Shown: positions 1-8,727, numbered from the stretch's first letter. The stretch is 64,000 bases of DNA from Polaromonas sp047303325 (GCF_047303325.1 NZ_JBKBEX010000006.1:62001-126000); one strand, 5' to 3'. Program-made: numbers and translations. Notes: generated by a model not told the origin, from the letters alone.

Positions 1-816
1 TACAAAACGGTGGACTCCACGCTGCGCGGCCACATCACGGAGGAGCTTGAGGCATGCTTTGCGGCGAGCGGCCGCAAATCCATGGTGTTTGCACCGGCCT
101 TCCCCCAGGCCGGGCGTACGACGGTGGGCGGTATCCAGTTCGTTGACGGCATACCGGTCTCGCAGAGTTCGTACGGCCAGGACCCCGTGCATCCGGCGCG
201 GCATTCCGCGCTGGCCGACCTGGTCCCGAAGCGCATCACCCATGTCACGCTGCTCGATGCGCTGACGCAGGAAGAACTCGACGCGCAGATCGCTTCCATC
301 GAGGAGCCGGAGTCGGTCCTCTGGGTTGGCTCTCCCGGGATGGCTGCGGCGCTGTCTCGGCGTTTTGCGCCGGCGAAGACTTCGGCGCCGTTGATCGATG
401 CCATCAGCAACGATGTCCTGGTCGTCATCGGGAGCGCGAACCTGCGCAGCCATATACAGGCCGACCAGCTCCAACAGGCCGGCGGCGTCAAGCTGCTGCG
501 CGGACCCAGGACGCGCGAGCAGGACCCGGGCGCGCTGCTGCGCCGTATTGCGCAAGACGCGGCAGGGCAGCTTCAAGACCCACGCTTCGGCGCGCTGGTC
601 GCCACCGGCGGCGACACGATGGAAGCCATCCTGGACCTTCTCAAGGTCCGCGAGTTCGAGATCCTGCAAGAGCTCGATCCCGGATTCCCGCTGGGCCGCG
701 CCAGGCTCGGCGATGGGCGCTCGCTCCTGCTGGCCATGAAGGCCGGCGGTTTTGGCGGCGATGACGCCCTGGAGCGCGCTGTCGCGCGGATACGTGGAGC
801 AACCCAAACCTTATGA
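1..816 (+). CDS. Four-carbon acid sugar kinase (DUF1537/OtnK-DtnK family), 5'-truncated by window edge
   Basis: Reading frame 1 is open from the first base and gives 271 residues; the true start lies upstream of the window. The first visible residues, YKTVDSTLRGH, match the conserved K-x-x-DSTLRG segment of the DUF1537 kinases that phosphorylate C4 acid sugars such as D-threonate or D-erythronate. The C-terminal nucleotide-binding half carries a GGDT motif (VATGGDTMEAI) and a terminal K-x-GGFGGDD segment like the family's K-x-G-x-FG. The 3' end overlaps the PdxA-like gene by four bases (ATGA), so the two are translationally coupled. A kinase next to a PdxA2-type dehydrogenase is the known D-threonate/D-erythronate arrangement. 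The exact substrate cannot be read from sequence. A GTG at position 10 is internal, not the start. Confidence 0.9.
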   Translation, partial: YKTVDSTLRGHITEELEACFAASGRKSMVFAPAFPQAGRTTVGGIQFVDGIPVSQSSYGQDPVHPARHSALADLVPKRITHVTLLDALTQEELDAQIASIEEPESVLWVGSPGMAAALSRRFAPAKTSAPLIDAISNDVLVVIGSANLRSHIQADQLQQAGGVKLLRGPRTREQDPGALLRRIAQDAAGQLQDPRFGALVATGGDTMEAILDLLKVREFEILQELDPGFPLGRARLGDGRSLLLAMKAGGFGGDDALERAVARIRGATQTL

Positions 817-1823
817 ACGGATTCACTGTGAAGAATATTCCCCCCCCGCTTGCCCTGACCATGGGCGACGCATCCGGCATTGGGCCGGAGATCGTGGCGA
901 AAGTACTTGCGAAGGGCGGCGAACGCGTCGTCGTGTTCGGCAGCCATGTCGTGATGCAGGACGCCGTGCGCCGGCTTGGGCTGGACATTGAGGTGCGGCG
1001 TATCGAAGCGCCCGATGCGGCCCGGTTCCAGCCGCGGGTCATTGAAGTCATCGAGGTCACCCGCATCACCGAGCCGCCGCCCATCGGGCAGGTCAGCGCG
1101 ATCTCCGGGCAGGCCGCATTCGACGCCATCGTTGCAGCCATCGCGGCGGCGAAGGCCGCAGAAGTGAGCGGCGTCGTCACGGCGCCGATCAACAAGGAGG
1201 CCATGGCCAGCGCGGGAATCCGCTACCCCGGCCATACGGAAATCCTGGCCGACTACGGCGGTGCCAAGCGCGTGGCGATGATGTTGGCGAATGACGACAT
1301 CCGCACGGTGCTTGTCACGATCCACACGTCGCTGCGCAAAGCGATAGAACAAGGCGATTTCGACGCCCAGATGTCCGCCATCCGGCTTGCGCACGAGGGT
1401 GGGAAGGCTCTCGGCTTCGCGGCCCCGCGTGTCGCCGTGGCGGGTCTTAACCCGCACGCAGGGGAAGGGGGTCTCTTCGGGGACGAGGAGATCAGGATCA
1501 TCCGGCCCGCCATCGACGCGGCCCGGGCCGAGGGCATCGATGCCACCGGCCCCTATCCGGGCGATACGGTCTTCATGCAAGCGCGCCAGGGCCGATTCGA
1601 CGTTGTCGTGGCCCAGTACCACGACCAGGGGCTGATCCCCGTGAAGTACCTCGGGCTGGAAAAAGGCGTGAACATCACGCTGGGCCTGCCCTTCGTGCGC
1701 ACCAGCCCGGATCACGGCACGGCATTCGACATCGCGGGCAAGGGTGTCGCGGACCACGCAAGCCTGGAAACGGCGCTTGCCTATGCAAAGCGCCTCGTCG
1801 CCGCGCAAACCCAGACGAACTAA
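813..1823 (+). CDS. PdxA2-like 4-phospho-D-threonate/erythronate dehydrogenase
   Basis: 336-residue member of the PdxA family. The metal-binding histidine regions are visible: PGHTE near residue 140, NPHAGEGGLFG near 213-223 and YHDQGLIPVKY near 269-279, followed by the family's TSPDHGTAFDIAGKG stretch. Classical PdxA oxidises 4-phosphohydroxythreonine in pyridoxal phosphate synthesis. Copies paired with a DUF1537 kinase instead act on 4-phospho-D-threonate or -erythronate, giving dihydroxyacetone phosphate and CO2. The ATGA overlap with the upstream kinase supports that catabolic role. No other vitamin B6 gene is nearby. Start chosen because of the overlap and the family-like N-terminus (ALTMGDASGIGPE). 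Confidence 0.9.
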   Translation: MNGFTVKNIPPPLALTMGDASGIGPEIVAKVLAKGGERVVVFGSHVVMQDAVRRLGLDIEVRRIEAPDAARFQPRVIEVIEVTRITEPPPIGQVSAISGQAAFDAIVAAIAAAKAAEVSGVVTAPINKEAMASAGIRYPGHTEILADYGGAKRVAMMLANDDIRTVLVTIHTSLRKAIEQGDFDAQMSAIRLAHEGGKALGFAAPRVAVAGLNPHAGEGGLFGDEEIRIIRPAIDAARAEGIDATGPYPGDTVFMQARQGRFDVVVAQYHDQGLIPVKYLGLEKGVNITLGLPFVRTSPDHGTAFDIAGKGVADHASLETALAYAKRLVAAQTQTN

Positions 1824-1827
1824 TTCA

Positions 1828-1855
1828 AAAAGTCAAAAGTCAAAAGTCAAAAGTC
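1828..1855 (+). repeat. Tandem heptamer AAAAGTC x4 upstream of a start codon
   Basis: Four perfect copies of AAAAGTC run head to tail between the stop codon at 1823 and the Shine-Dalgarno-like AAGGAAG before the ATG at 1873. It is one of several short-unit arrays found directly 5' of genes in this window. Copy number could change by slipped-strand mispairing. Confidence 0.9.
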
Positions 1856-1872
1856 AATAAGGAAGCACCATC

Positions 1873-2853
1873 ATGGGCCTACGTTTCATCTTCATGCTTA
1901 CGCGCAACGACCGCACGGTTCCGGATGCGTCACAGCAACTTCAGACCGCGCTCAGCCTTGGCGTGCGGCACATGGGGTTCAAGGACATCGGCTTGCCAAT
2001 CGAGCAACTGAAGGGCCTCAATGCGGCCATCAAGGCGGGCGGGGCAACCTCCTATCTGGAAGTCGTGTCGCTGGACCGCGAAAGCGAAATTGTGTCGGCA
2101 AAGGCGGCCGCCGAAATCGGTGTTGACGTTCTTCTGGGCGGCACGCGGGTGGACGACGTGCTGCCCATCATCAAGGGCACCGGCATCCAGTACTTCCCGT
2201 TCGCTGGCCGGATCACCGGCCACCCCAGCGTGCTGGAAGGCAGCATCGAGGAAATTGTTGAAAGTGCCAAGGCGATCACAGCGAAAGACGGCGTGCATGG
2301 CCTGGACCTGCTGGCATACCGTTCGGCGGAAAACGTGCCCGAGTTGATGAAGGCCGTTTGCGCGGCGGTCTCCAAACCTGTCTTCATGGCGGGTTCGATC
2401 GATACCCCTGAACGGATTGCCGTCGTCCGGAGTGCCGGCGCAGCGGGTTTTACGATCGGCACCGCGGCTTTGGACGGCAAATACCCGGCCAGCGGGAAGG
2501 ACGTGCCAAGCCAGCTCAGCGCCATCATTCGCGACGTCGCCGCCCTGAACAAACACCTTTCGCCGGTTCACAAGAAGAATCTGTCAGCTGCGTCTGCCGG
2601 CAAAACCGAAGGCCAGGTCAACAAGCTGCAATTCAGGATTGCCAGGTTTGAGGGAAGCTCTCCCTGGTCATTTCAGCGGCACGGCGATGAGCTGTTCTTT
2701 GTTCATCGCGGACGCCTGCTCATGAGGTTTCGCGACCGTGAAGAGATTGTGGAGCCGGGGGAGTTCATCGTGGTACCGCATGGCGTCGAGCACTGTGCGG
2801 TGGCTCTGGACGGGGAAGCGTCTGAAGTGTTGCTGGCAACCACGACTTCTTAG
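1873..2853 (+). CDS. TIM-barrel protein fused to a C-terminal cupin
   Basis: 326 residues with an AAGGAAG ribosome site about 10 bases upstream. Residues 1 to about 230 look like a phosphate-binding beta/alpha barrel of the HisA/ThiG/aldolase type: repeated strand-helix units, GVDVLLGGTRVDD near 90, and the late motifs PVFMAGSID and GAAGFTIGTAALDG typical of a barrel's phosphate cup. Residues about 255-326 form a compact cupin with HGDELFFVHRG and EPGEFIVVPHGVEHC, consistent with a bound metal. The gene follows the kinase/PdxA2 pair and probably acts on or senses the same sugar acid, for example as an isomerase, epimerase or aldolase. I cannot name the reaction. The fusion itself is unusual. 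Confidence 0.75.
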   Translation: MGLRFIFMLTRNDRTVPDASQQLQTALSLGVRHMGFKDIGLPIEQLKGLNAAIKAGGATSYLEVVSLDRESEIVSAKAAAEIGVDVLLGGTRVDDVLPIIKGTGIQYFPFAGRITGHPSVLEGSIEEIVESAKAITAKDGVHGLDLLAYRSAENVPELMKAVCAAVSKPVFMAGSIDTPERIAVVRSAGAAGFTIGTAALDGKYPASGKDVPSQLSAIIRDVAALNKHLSPVHKKNLSAASAGKTEGQVNKLQFRIARFEGSSPWSFQRHGDELFFVHRGRLLMRFRDREEIVEPGEFIVVPHGVEHCAVALDGEASEVLLATTTS

Positions 2854-2901
2854 CTTGGTTCCTGCCAGGCGCTGGTAGCGCTCCCGGGTCCTGGCAAGCA
2901 T

Positions 2902-2920
2902 CCGCGGTATCGGACCGCGG
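2902..2920 (+). terminator. Weak hairpin after the tetronate operon
   Basis: CCGCGG-TATCGGA-CCGCGG forms a 6-bp GC stem with a 7-base loop 48 bases after the stop at 2853, followed by CTTTATG rather than a full T-run. It may end the upstream operon before the LysR gene at 2969. Position is the main support. Confidence 0.35.
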
Positions 2921-2968
2921 CTTTATGCAGTTAAATACATGTTTTGCCATTATTAATACAAGGCTGAC

Positions 2969-3892
2969 ATGAATTACCGCCAGATCGAGTGCTTCCGCGC
3001 CGTCATGCACACGGGCTCGATGACGCTTGCCGCCACGCAGTTGCACACGTCGCAGCCGAACGTGAGCCGGGCCATCGCGCTGCTGCAGCGCGAGACGCAA
3101 CTGAATCTGTTCGAACGTGTCGGGCAGCGCGTGGTCCCCACGCCTGAAGCGCAAGCGCTGCTGAAGGAAGTGGACCGCGTTTACGTGGGGCTGCAGTCCA
3201 TCGGTGCGGCGGCGGACCGCATCCGCACGCTGGGCGTCGAAGGCTTGCGAATCGCCGTATCACCCAGCATCAGCATCAGCCCGGTGCCGCGCATCCTGCA
3301 AGTCTTTCGCGGACTGCGCCCGCGCGTGCCGGTCGTGGTTCACACGGCCGACTCCGCGACGATCTGCAAGTGGGTGTCGTCCGGCTATTACGAGCTCGGC
3401 CTTGTCGGCTACGTCGCGCTGCCGCAGGAGGTCGACACCGAGCTCGTGTATTCGGAGCGTGCCGTGTGCATCGTGCCGCGCGGGCACCGGCTGGGGCGCA
3501 AGCGCAAGGTCGGTCCTTCGGACCTGGCCGGCGAGTCGTTCATATCTTTTGCGTCCCCGGACGTGATGCGCGCGGCCATCGACAAAGTCTTCAGTCCCGA
3601 GGTGCGCAGGCTGGAGATCGAAACTTCGCTGGCGACGGCGGCCTGCGCGATGGTGGCGCGGGGCCTGGGCGTCAGCATCGTGGATCCGGCGATGCTGAGC
3701 GAGCTGGCGCTCACGGGCGTGCATGCGCTGGAGTTCGAGCCGGCAATCCACTTCAACTGCCACGTGGTGCGTGCCCCCCAGCAGCCCGCGCAGGCGCTCG
3801 TCGCGGACTTCCTCGAGGCTGTGCGCATCGCGGTGGGCGGCCCGGAAAACACCGCCCGCAAGAGCAAGAAGGTCAGCCGATCGCCTGGGTGA
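2969..3892 (+). CDS. LysR-family transcriptional regulator
   Basis: 307 residues. The N-terminal winged helix-turn-helix is typical of LysR (residues about 1-60: FRAVMHTGSMTLAATQLHTSQPNVSRAI), followed by a linker helix and a periplasmic-binding-like effector domain with the usual IAVSPS start near residue 93. The N-terminus resembles the opine-regulator branch (OccR/NocR-like) of LysR proteins; that is by memory only. It is transcribed in the same direction as the upstream tetronate genes after a 115-base gap, so it could control them or the run starting at 4947. Its last 20 bases overlap the end of the convergent acetyltransferase gene. Confidence 0.9.
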   Translation: MNYRQIECFRAVMHTGSMTLAATQLHTSQPNVSRAIALLQRETQLNLFERVGQRVVPTPEAQALLKEVDRVYVGLQSIGAAADRIRTLGVEGLRIAVSPSISISPVPRILQVFRGLRPRVPVVVHTADSATICKWVSSGYYELGLVGYVALPQEVDTELVYSERAVCIVPRGHRLGRKRKVGPSDLAGESFISFASPDVMRAAIDKVFSPEVRRLEIETSLATAACAMVARGLGVSIVDPAMLSELALTGVHALEFEPAIHFNCHVVRAPQQPAQALVADFLEAVRIAVGGPENTARKSKKVSRSPG

Positions 3893-4763
3893 CCAGGGCC
3901 CAGCCGCCCTGGGCAGGACCCCGCCCCGGCACGCGGCCGCGGACCATGATGGTCCCGCCGCCGACGCGCGGCAGCCCCAGGCTCTCCAGCCAGGGCGACA
4001 AACCGCTCATGGCGTACACGTCGACGCGCATCAAGCCCTCGGCATGACGGCAGCAATCGGAGATCAGCACGCGTGCGGCGTCGAAATCCGGCGCCGCCAC
4101 CGGCCCGACGAGATGTCCGTGGCCAAAGCGGCGAAGCACGGCGAAGCCGGCGGCTTGGCCGCCGCGCTCTAGAACAACCGTCCTTTCCTGGGCGAACAAG
4201 CGGCGAAGCAGCTCGCCGCGCGGCATGCCCGCGCCACGGGCATCCATCGCGATCAGGGATTCGACGTCGGCATCCGCCAGCGGCCGCAGGCGGTCCCCCT
4301 CACGCCCCGCCAGCGCCGGAACGGCCGCAAGTACCCCTTGGTGCTGGTCGATCTCGCCTGCAGGGACGAATCCCAGACGTTCATACAGGCCGCGCCCTGC
4401 CACGGTCGCGTGCAGCAGCACGTTGCGTGGGGACAGCTGATCGAGCAAGGTCTCCATCATGCGGTTGCCGATGCGCTGGCCCTGCAGCTCGGGCGCGACG
4501 ATCACCAGGCCGATGGTGGCGTAGTTCCCAAATTGCCAGGACAGTGCGGTGCCCAATATTTTCCCGTCGCGTTCGGCGACCACGCCTTGCCCCAGCGACA
4601 ACGCAAATTGCCAGTCCTCGATCCGATGCGACCAATTCAAGGTGCTGGACAAGGCGTGCGCGGCCGGCAGGTCGCCTGGCTCGAACGGGCGCAGGCGGGC
4701 GGCATCGGTTGTGGCCGTGTCTTCGGAGGGCTTGACTGTGATGGTGGTGGAGGCGGATGTCAT
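3873..4763 (-). CDS. Tandem GNAT-fold N-acetyltransferase
   Basis: 296 residues with two GNAT-like halves. The first (about 20-150) has the acetyl-CoA-binding strand-turn IGLVIVAPELQGQRIGNRMME, where QGQRIG fits the Q/R-x-x-G-x-G/A motif, followed by GRGLYERLGFVPAGE. The second half (about 155-296) keeps the fold but lacks an obvious acetyl-CoA loop. This two-domain form is common in proteins that acetylate small amines or antibiotics, but the substrate is unknown. The gene is convergent with LysR (20-base overlap) and divergent from the aldehyde dehydrogenase at 4947. The first ATG is at 4763. Confidence 0.8.
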   Translation of the reverse strand: MTSASTTITVKPSEDTATTDAARLRPFEPGDLPAAHALSSTLNWSHRIEDWQFALSLGQGVVAERDGKILGTALSWQFGNYATIGLVIVAPELQGQRIGNRMMETLLDQLSPRNVLLHATVAGRGLYERLGFVPAGEIDQHQGVLAAVPALAGREGDRLRPLADADVESLIAMDARGAGMPRGELLRRLFAQERTVVLERGGQAAGFAVLRRFGHGHLVGPVAAPDFDAARVLISDCCRHAEGLMRVDVYAMSGLSPWLESLGLPRVGGGTIMVRGRVPGRGPAQGGWALVTQAIG

Positions 4764-4893
4764 GCGGCCGAGTATCGGGATGCAGGCCCATGCAGTCCAA
4801 TAAAAATTCCAAAGTCATTCATTCCAATTTGATATGCGATCCCACAGTCTACGGACTCCTATCAGGGGTTACCCGCATCCTTTTGGCTTACTC

Positions 4894-4939
4894 ATTCAAT
4901 ACATATCAATATTGTATGAATATCGCAAAAACTTATATT
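4894..4939 (+). promoter_or_regulatory. AT-rich inverted repeat and possible -10 box before the 4947 gene run
   Basis: In the 183-base divergent gap, ATTCAATACA (4894-4903) and TTGTATGAAT (4912-4921) form an imperfect inverted repeat around an 8-base centre, in a stretch far more AT-rich than its surroundings. TATATT at 4934-4939 could be a -10 element. It lies only 8 bases before the ATG at 4947, so that start would be nearly leaderless. The repeat is a plausible operator for the downstream catabolic run. The regulator is not identified. Confidence 0.4.
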
Positions 4940-4946
4940 TGACCGC

Positions 4947-6569
4947 ATGAATCGGCATTCCGATACTCCGGGACATCAAGTCATTCCGATGACTCCCACC
5001 AACCGGATGCCCCTAACCATGACCACACAACTGCCCGCGCCCTTGGCCCCAGTGCATGTGGGTTTGATTGTCGAACGCCTCAAAGCCGAAGGGCGCCTGG
5101 ATCGCCTGTTCATAGACGGCGAGTGGGTGCTGCCCGCGGGGCAATCCCGGGCCAGTGTCATCGATCCCTCGACCGAAGAGCCCGTTGTGGACATTGCCTT
5201 GGGCAACGCGCAGGACGTTGACGTGGCGGTGGCCGCCGCCCGCGGCGCCTTTGCCACCTGGTCCGTCAGTTCCGCCGAAAGCCGGGCCTTGCTGCTCGGC
5301 CGCATCCACACCTTGATCCTCGAACGGGCCGAACTGTTCGCCCAGGCGATCTCGCTGGAGATGGGCGCCGCCCTCGGGTTCGCGCGCAGCACACAGGTGC
5401 CGGTCGCGGCCGAGCACATCCGCGTGGCCCGTGACAACCTCGCCGGCTATCCCTTCCTCACCCACCGGGAGGGCGTGGCCATCCTGCGCGAAGCCATCGG
5501 CGTGTGCGGCCTGATCACCCCATGGAACTGGCCGCTCTACCAGATCACCGCCAAGGTTGGCCCCGCCCTGGCGGCCGGATGCACCGTCGTTCTGAAGCCC
5601 AGCGAGCTGTCGCCCCTGAGCGCCCTGTTGTTTGCCGAGGTGGTGCAGGACGCCGGCATCCCGCCGGGCGTGTTCAATCTGGTGAGCGGCAATGGGCCCG
5701 AGGTCGGCGCCGCGCTGTCGGCGCATCCGGACGTGGACATGATCTCCATCACCGGTTCAACCCGGGCCGGCGTGCTGGTGGCCCAGGCGGCGGCCGCTAC
5801 GGTCAAGCGCGTGGCCCAGGAACTCGGCGGGAAATCGCCCAACGTGATCCTGCCGGACGCCGACCTGGCGCGCGCGGTGCCCGCGGGCGTGGCGGCCGCC
5901 TTTCGCAATGTCGGCCAGTCCTGCAGCGCGCCGACCCGCATGATCGTGCCGCGCGAGCGCCTGCAGGAGGTTGAACGGATCGCGCTGGAAGCGGCCTTGA
6001 ACTTCGCCGTGGGCGATCCGCGCTCGCCGCAGACCACGCACGGCCCGGTGGCCAACCGCGCCCAGTTCAACCGGGTGCAGGAAATGATCGCGGCCGGCAT
6101 CGCCGAAGGTGCGCGCCTCATTTGCGGCGGCCCCGGCCGGCCGGAGGGCCTGGAGCGCGGCTTCTATTGCCGCCCGACCATCTTCTCTTCAGTGCATTCG
6201 CAGATGCAGGTCGCGCAGGAAGAAATCTTCGGGCCGGTGCTGGTGATCATCGCCTACGACAACGTGGACGAGGCGGTGGAGATCGCCAACGACACGGTCT
6301 ACGGCCTGGGCGCGCACGTGCAAGGCCAGGACCTTGCTGTGGCGCGGGCGGTCGCGGCGCGCATCCGCTCGGGGCAGGTGCACATCAACTACCCGGCCTG
6401 GAGCCCCCATGCCCCTTTTGGCGGCTACAAGCGCTCGGGCAACGGCCGCGAATACGGCATCGAAGGCCTTGAGGAATACCTGGAGACCAAGGCGATCCTG
6501 GGTTTTCAGGACGCCTCGATGCCCAGTACGACAGTCAAATCATCGCGCAATGCGCAGGAGCAATCATGA
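4947..6569 (+). CDS. NAD(P)-dependent aldehyde dehydrogenase
   Basis: 540 residues from the first ATG. The superfamily signatures are present: ITPWNWPLYQ, the ELGGKSPN segment with the general-base glutamate, GQSCSAPTR with the nucleophile cysteine near residue 329, and EEIFGPVL. It oxidises an aldehyde to the acid in the cytoplasm. Close relative of the gene at 29329-30834; that paralogue has only about 27 residues before the shared LDRLFIDGEW, which suggests the ATG at 5019 as an alternative start (516 residues). None of the candidate starts has a clear ribosome site. The stop overlaps the cupin gene by four bases. Probably handles an aldehyde released by one of the nearby FAD oxidases. Confidence 0.9.
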   Translation: MNRHSDTPGHQVIPMTPTNRMPLTMTTQLPAPLAPVHVGLIVERLKAEGRLDRLFIDGEWVLPAGQSRASVIDPSTEEPVVDIALGNAQDVDVAVAAARGAFATWSVSSAESRALLLGRIHTLILERAELFAQAISLEMGAALGFARSTQVPVAAEHIRVARDNLAGYPFLTHREGVAILREAIGVCGLITPWNWPLYQITAKVGPALAAGCTVVLKPSELSPLSALLFAEVVQDAGIPPGVFNLVSGNGPEVGAALSAHPDVDMISITGSTRAGVLVAQAAAATVKRVAQELGGKSPNVILPDADLARAVPAGVAAAFRNVGQSCSAPTRMIVPRERLQEVERIALEAALNFAVGDPRSPQTTHGPVANRAQFNRVQEMIAAGIAEGARLICGGPGRPEGLERGFYCRPTIFSSVHSQMQVAQEEIFGPVLVIIAYDNVDEAVEIANDTVYGLGAHVQGQDLAVARAVAARIRSGQVHINYPAWSPHAPFGGYKRSGNGREYGIEGLEEYLETKAILGFQDASMPSTTVKSSRNAQEQS

Positions 6570-7285
6570 CAGTGGCCTTAATGCTGCACCGTGCCAACGG
6601 CGCGCCTGTTTCAACCTCTTTCCGCCGGGCGGCGTTCGGCAAGGACGACCCCTTTGCGCGAAATCGCGAAATCGCCTGGGAAGGACCCGACGCGATGGCC
6701 GTGGGCCGAAGCAGTTTCATTGGTGAGCTCGAGGTCGCAAGTTATCCCCACATCGAAACCATCGTCGTGGCGGAAGGAGAACTGACATTGACGGCGGTCG
6801 GAGCGGCCCCGCTGGTGCTCGGTCCCCAAGCGGGTGCCGTCATCGGATGCGGCACAACGCTTCGCATCCACGCCGCATCCCGCGTGCAGTTTTCGTTTTG
6901 CGCGGCCGCTTGCGACAAGCCGACGAAGCACAGCCTTGTCCCCTTGCGCGCCGATGCCGACTTCAAGCCGTCCGCAACACTGCCGCCGGAGGCGCTGCTG
7001 GGCCCTGCCCCGGAATGCCGCAGCGACAACGTCTTTGCCGAGGAAAGTGTGGAGTACCGCGCGGGTACCTGGGATTCAACTCCCTACCACCGGATTGTCC
7101 GCCCACATCGCCAGAACGAGTTCATGCACCTCGTGGCCGGCAGCGTGCGATTCGCCGCGCCCGACGGCAGCGTGCTGTCGGCGAACACCGGCGATGCCCT
7201 TTTTGTGCCGAAAGGCGTATCGGTCGGATGGGAAAGCAGTGATCGCGTGGCGAAGTTCTTTGTGGTGCAGGCTGTCCAGGCTTGA
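6566..7285 (+). CDS. Bicupin protein (DUF861/cupin_3-like)
   Basis: 239 residues beginning at an ATGA overlap with the aldehyde dehydrogenase. Two cupin repeats can be traced: one around residues 45-110 (GELEVASYPHIETIVVAEGELTL) and one around 155-235 (YRAGTWDSTPYHRIVRP with HRQNEFMHLVAGSV). The second has the W-x-STPY-x-R pattern also seen in the small cupin at 16963. Such cupins often accompany FAD amino-acid oxidases and DUF861/EutQ-type proteins. No enzymatic role can be given; it may bind or protect a labile metabolite. It is followed by the FAD oxidase 20 bases downstream. Confidence 0.75.
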   Translation: MTVALMLHRANGAPVSTSFRRAAFGKDDPFARNREIAWEGPDAMAVGRSSFIGELEVASYPHIETIVVAEGELTLTAVGAAPLVLGPQAGAVIGCGTTLRIHAASRVQFSFCAAACDKPTKHSLVPLRADADFKPSATLPPEALLGPAPECRSDNVFAEESVEYRAGTWDSTPYHRIVRPHRQNEFMHLVAGSVRFAAPDGSVLSANTGDALFVPKGVSVGWESSDRVAKFFVVQAVQA

Positions 7286-7305
7286 ACAGGCGAGCAGTGT
7301 CCATC

Positions 7306-8631
7306 ATGAGCCCTCCACTGAACCTTATCAACACCTCGGCCAAGCAGCCGGCCTATGCCGACGCTGTCGTGATCGGCGGCGGCATCATCGGCGTCTTCAC
7401 CGCTTATTACCTGGCCCAGCGCGGGCTCTCCGTTGTCGTGGTCGAAAAGGGAAGAATTGGCGCTGAACAGTCGAGCCGCAATTGGGGCTGGTGCCGACAG
7501 CTCAATCGCGATGAGCGCGAGCTGCCCATGGCCAGCAAGGCCCTTGAACTTTGGGAGCAGTTTGCCGCCGACACCGGGGAAGACACAGGCTTCAATCGTT
7601 GCGGCTTGCTCTATCTCAGTGACGACGAAGCGCAGATTGCGCAATGGGAGCGTTGGCACGAATTCGGCAAGGCAGCCGGCGTGCCCACCCAGGTGCTAAG
7701 CGGTCGTGACGCAACCGAACGCGGGCGGGCGACCGGCCGCACATGGAAGGGCGGTGTCTTCTCGCCCACCGATGGGACTGCCGATCCTTCCAAGGCCGCG
7801 CCGGCCGTGGCTTCGGCGCTCATGAAACTCGGCGGTACGGTTCTGCAGCACTGCGCTGCGCGTGGAATCGAGCTTGCAGGTGGTCGCGTCAGCGGTGTGG
7901 TGACCGAAGCCGGCACCATCAAGACCCGTACCGCAGTGCTGGCAGGCGGCGCCTGGGCGTCGTCTTTCTGCCGCCAGCTTGGCATCAGCTTTCCGCTGGC
8001 CACCCTTCGGCAGTCCATCCTTCGCGTGGCATCGCAGGCGCAGCAGTTGCCCCGCGCCCTGACGACGTCGCGCGTATCCGTCACCCGCCGCAGTGACGGC
8101 AGTTACGGGTTGGCTATCAGTGGGCGCGGGCGCGTAGACCCGACGCCGCAATTTTTGCGCTTTGCCCTGAAGTTCGTTCCCATGTTCGCCAAGCGTTGGC
8201 GCAACGTGGCCCCCGGCGGCCTGGAAGGCCTGCGCAGTGGACACGAAACACTCAAGAAGTGGCGCCTGGACCAACCCACTCCGATGGAGCGTATGCGCAT
8301 CCTGAACCCCCGGCCCGATGCGAGAACGATCCACAAGACATTCGAACGTGCCACCCAGTTGCTGCCCGCGCTGCGTGATGCCCGCATCCTCAACGCCTGG
8401 GCAGGCTACGTGGATTGCACGTACGACGGCGTGCCTGCCATTGGTGAAGTGCCGGAGGTGCCGGGGTTTGTGCTGGCTGCAGGCTTTTCCGGCCATGGCT
8501 TCGGCATCGGTCCCGGTGCGGGCTACCTGGTCGCCGACCTGGTCACGGGCGCCCGACCCTTCATCGATCCCACCTCGCTCAGCCCTCAGCGCTTCGATCA
8601 GTCGGCCTGGGGCAAGGTCGCAGAGTTTTAA
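7306..8631 (+). CDS. DadA-like FAD-dependent amino acid oxidoreductase (paralogue 1)
   Basis: 441 residues. The N-terminal dinucleotide-binding fold is clear (DAVVIGGGIIGVFTAYYLAQRG, GxGxxG form) followed by EQSSRNWGWCRQ, which is shared almost word for word with the genes at 15579 and 25568 and marks one subfamily of glycine/D-amino-acid-oxidase-like (DAO) enzymes. The C-terminal FAD motif GFVLAAGFSGHGFGIGPGAG is present. Such enzymes oxidise amines or D-/N-substituted amino acids to imines, then oxo-acids. I chose ATG 7306; an in-frame TTG at 7282 is unlikely. It lies between a cupin and an ABC importer, suggesting the substrate is imported by that transporter. Confidence 0.85.
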   Translation: MSPPLNLINTSAKQPAYADAVVIGGGIIGVFTAYYLAQRGLSVVVVEKGRIGAEQSSRNWGWCRQLNRDERELPMASKALELWEQFAADTGEDTGFNRCGLLYLSDDEAQIAQWERWHEFGKAAGVPTQVLSGRDATERGRATGRTWKGGVFSPTDGTADPSKAAPAVASALMKLGGTVLQHCAARGIELAGGRVSGVVTEAGTIKTRTAVLAGGAWASSFCRQLGISFPLATLRQSILRVASQAQQLPRALTTSRVSVTRRSDGSYGLAISGRGRVDPTPQFLRFALKFVPMFAKRWRNVAPGGLEGLRSGHETLKKWRLDQPTPMERMRILNPRPDARTIHKTFERATQLLPALRDARILNAWAGYVDCTYDGVPAIGEVPEVPGFVLAAGFSGHGFGIGPGAGYLVADLVTGARPFIDPTSLSPQRFDQSAWGKVAEF

Positions 8632-8660
8632 GCCATTTCCACAACGTACAGAGATTCGAA

Positions 8661-8700
8661 CTCTCAATCCCTTTCAATCCTTTTCAATCCCTTTCACTCA
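8661..8700 (+). repeat. Tandem decamer (CTTTCAATCC-like) before the ABC binding-protein gene
   Basis: Three 10-bp units (CTCTCAATCC, CTTTCAATCC, TTTTCAATCC) and a decayed fourth (CTTTCACTCA) fill the spacer between the FAD oxidase stop (8631) and the ribosome site GGAGACAA before ATG 8728. The unit equals about one DNA helical turn. Confidence 0.85.
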
Positions 8701-8727
8701 ACCCGCAACCCTCAATTGGAGACAACC

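Noticed and set aside
10..816. Treating GTG at position 10 as the kinase start
   Set aside because: The frame is open to base 1 and the preceding YKT is part of the conserved motif, so the gene is cut by the window edge.
573..1808. Minus-strand open frame opposite the kinase and PdxA2 genes
   Set aside because: Fully overlaps two conserved enzymes and has only reverse-frame composition.
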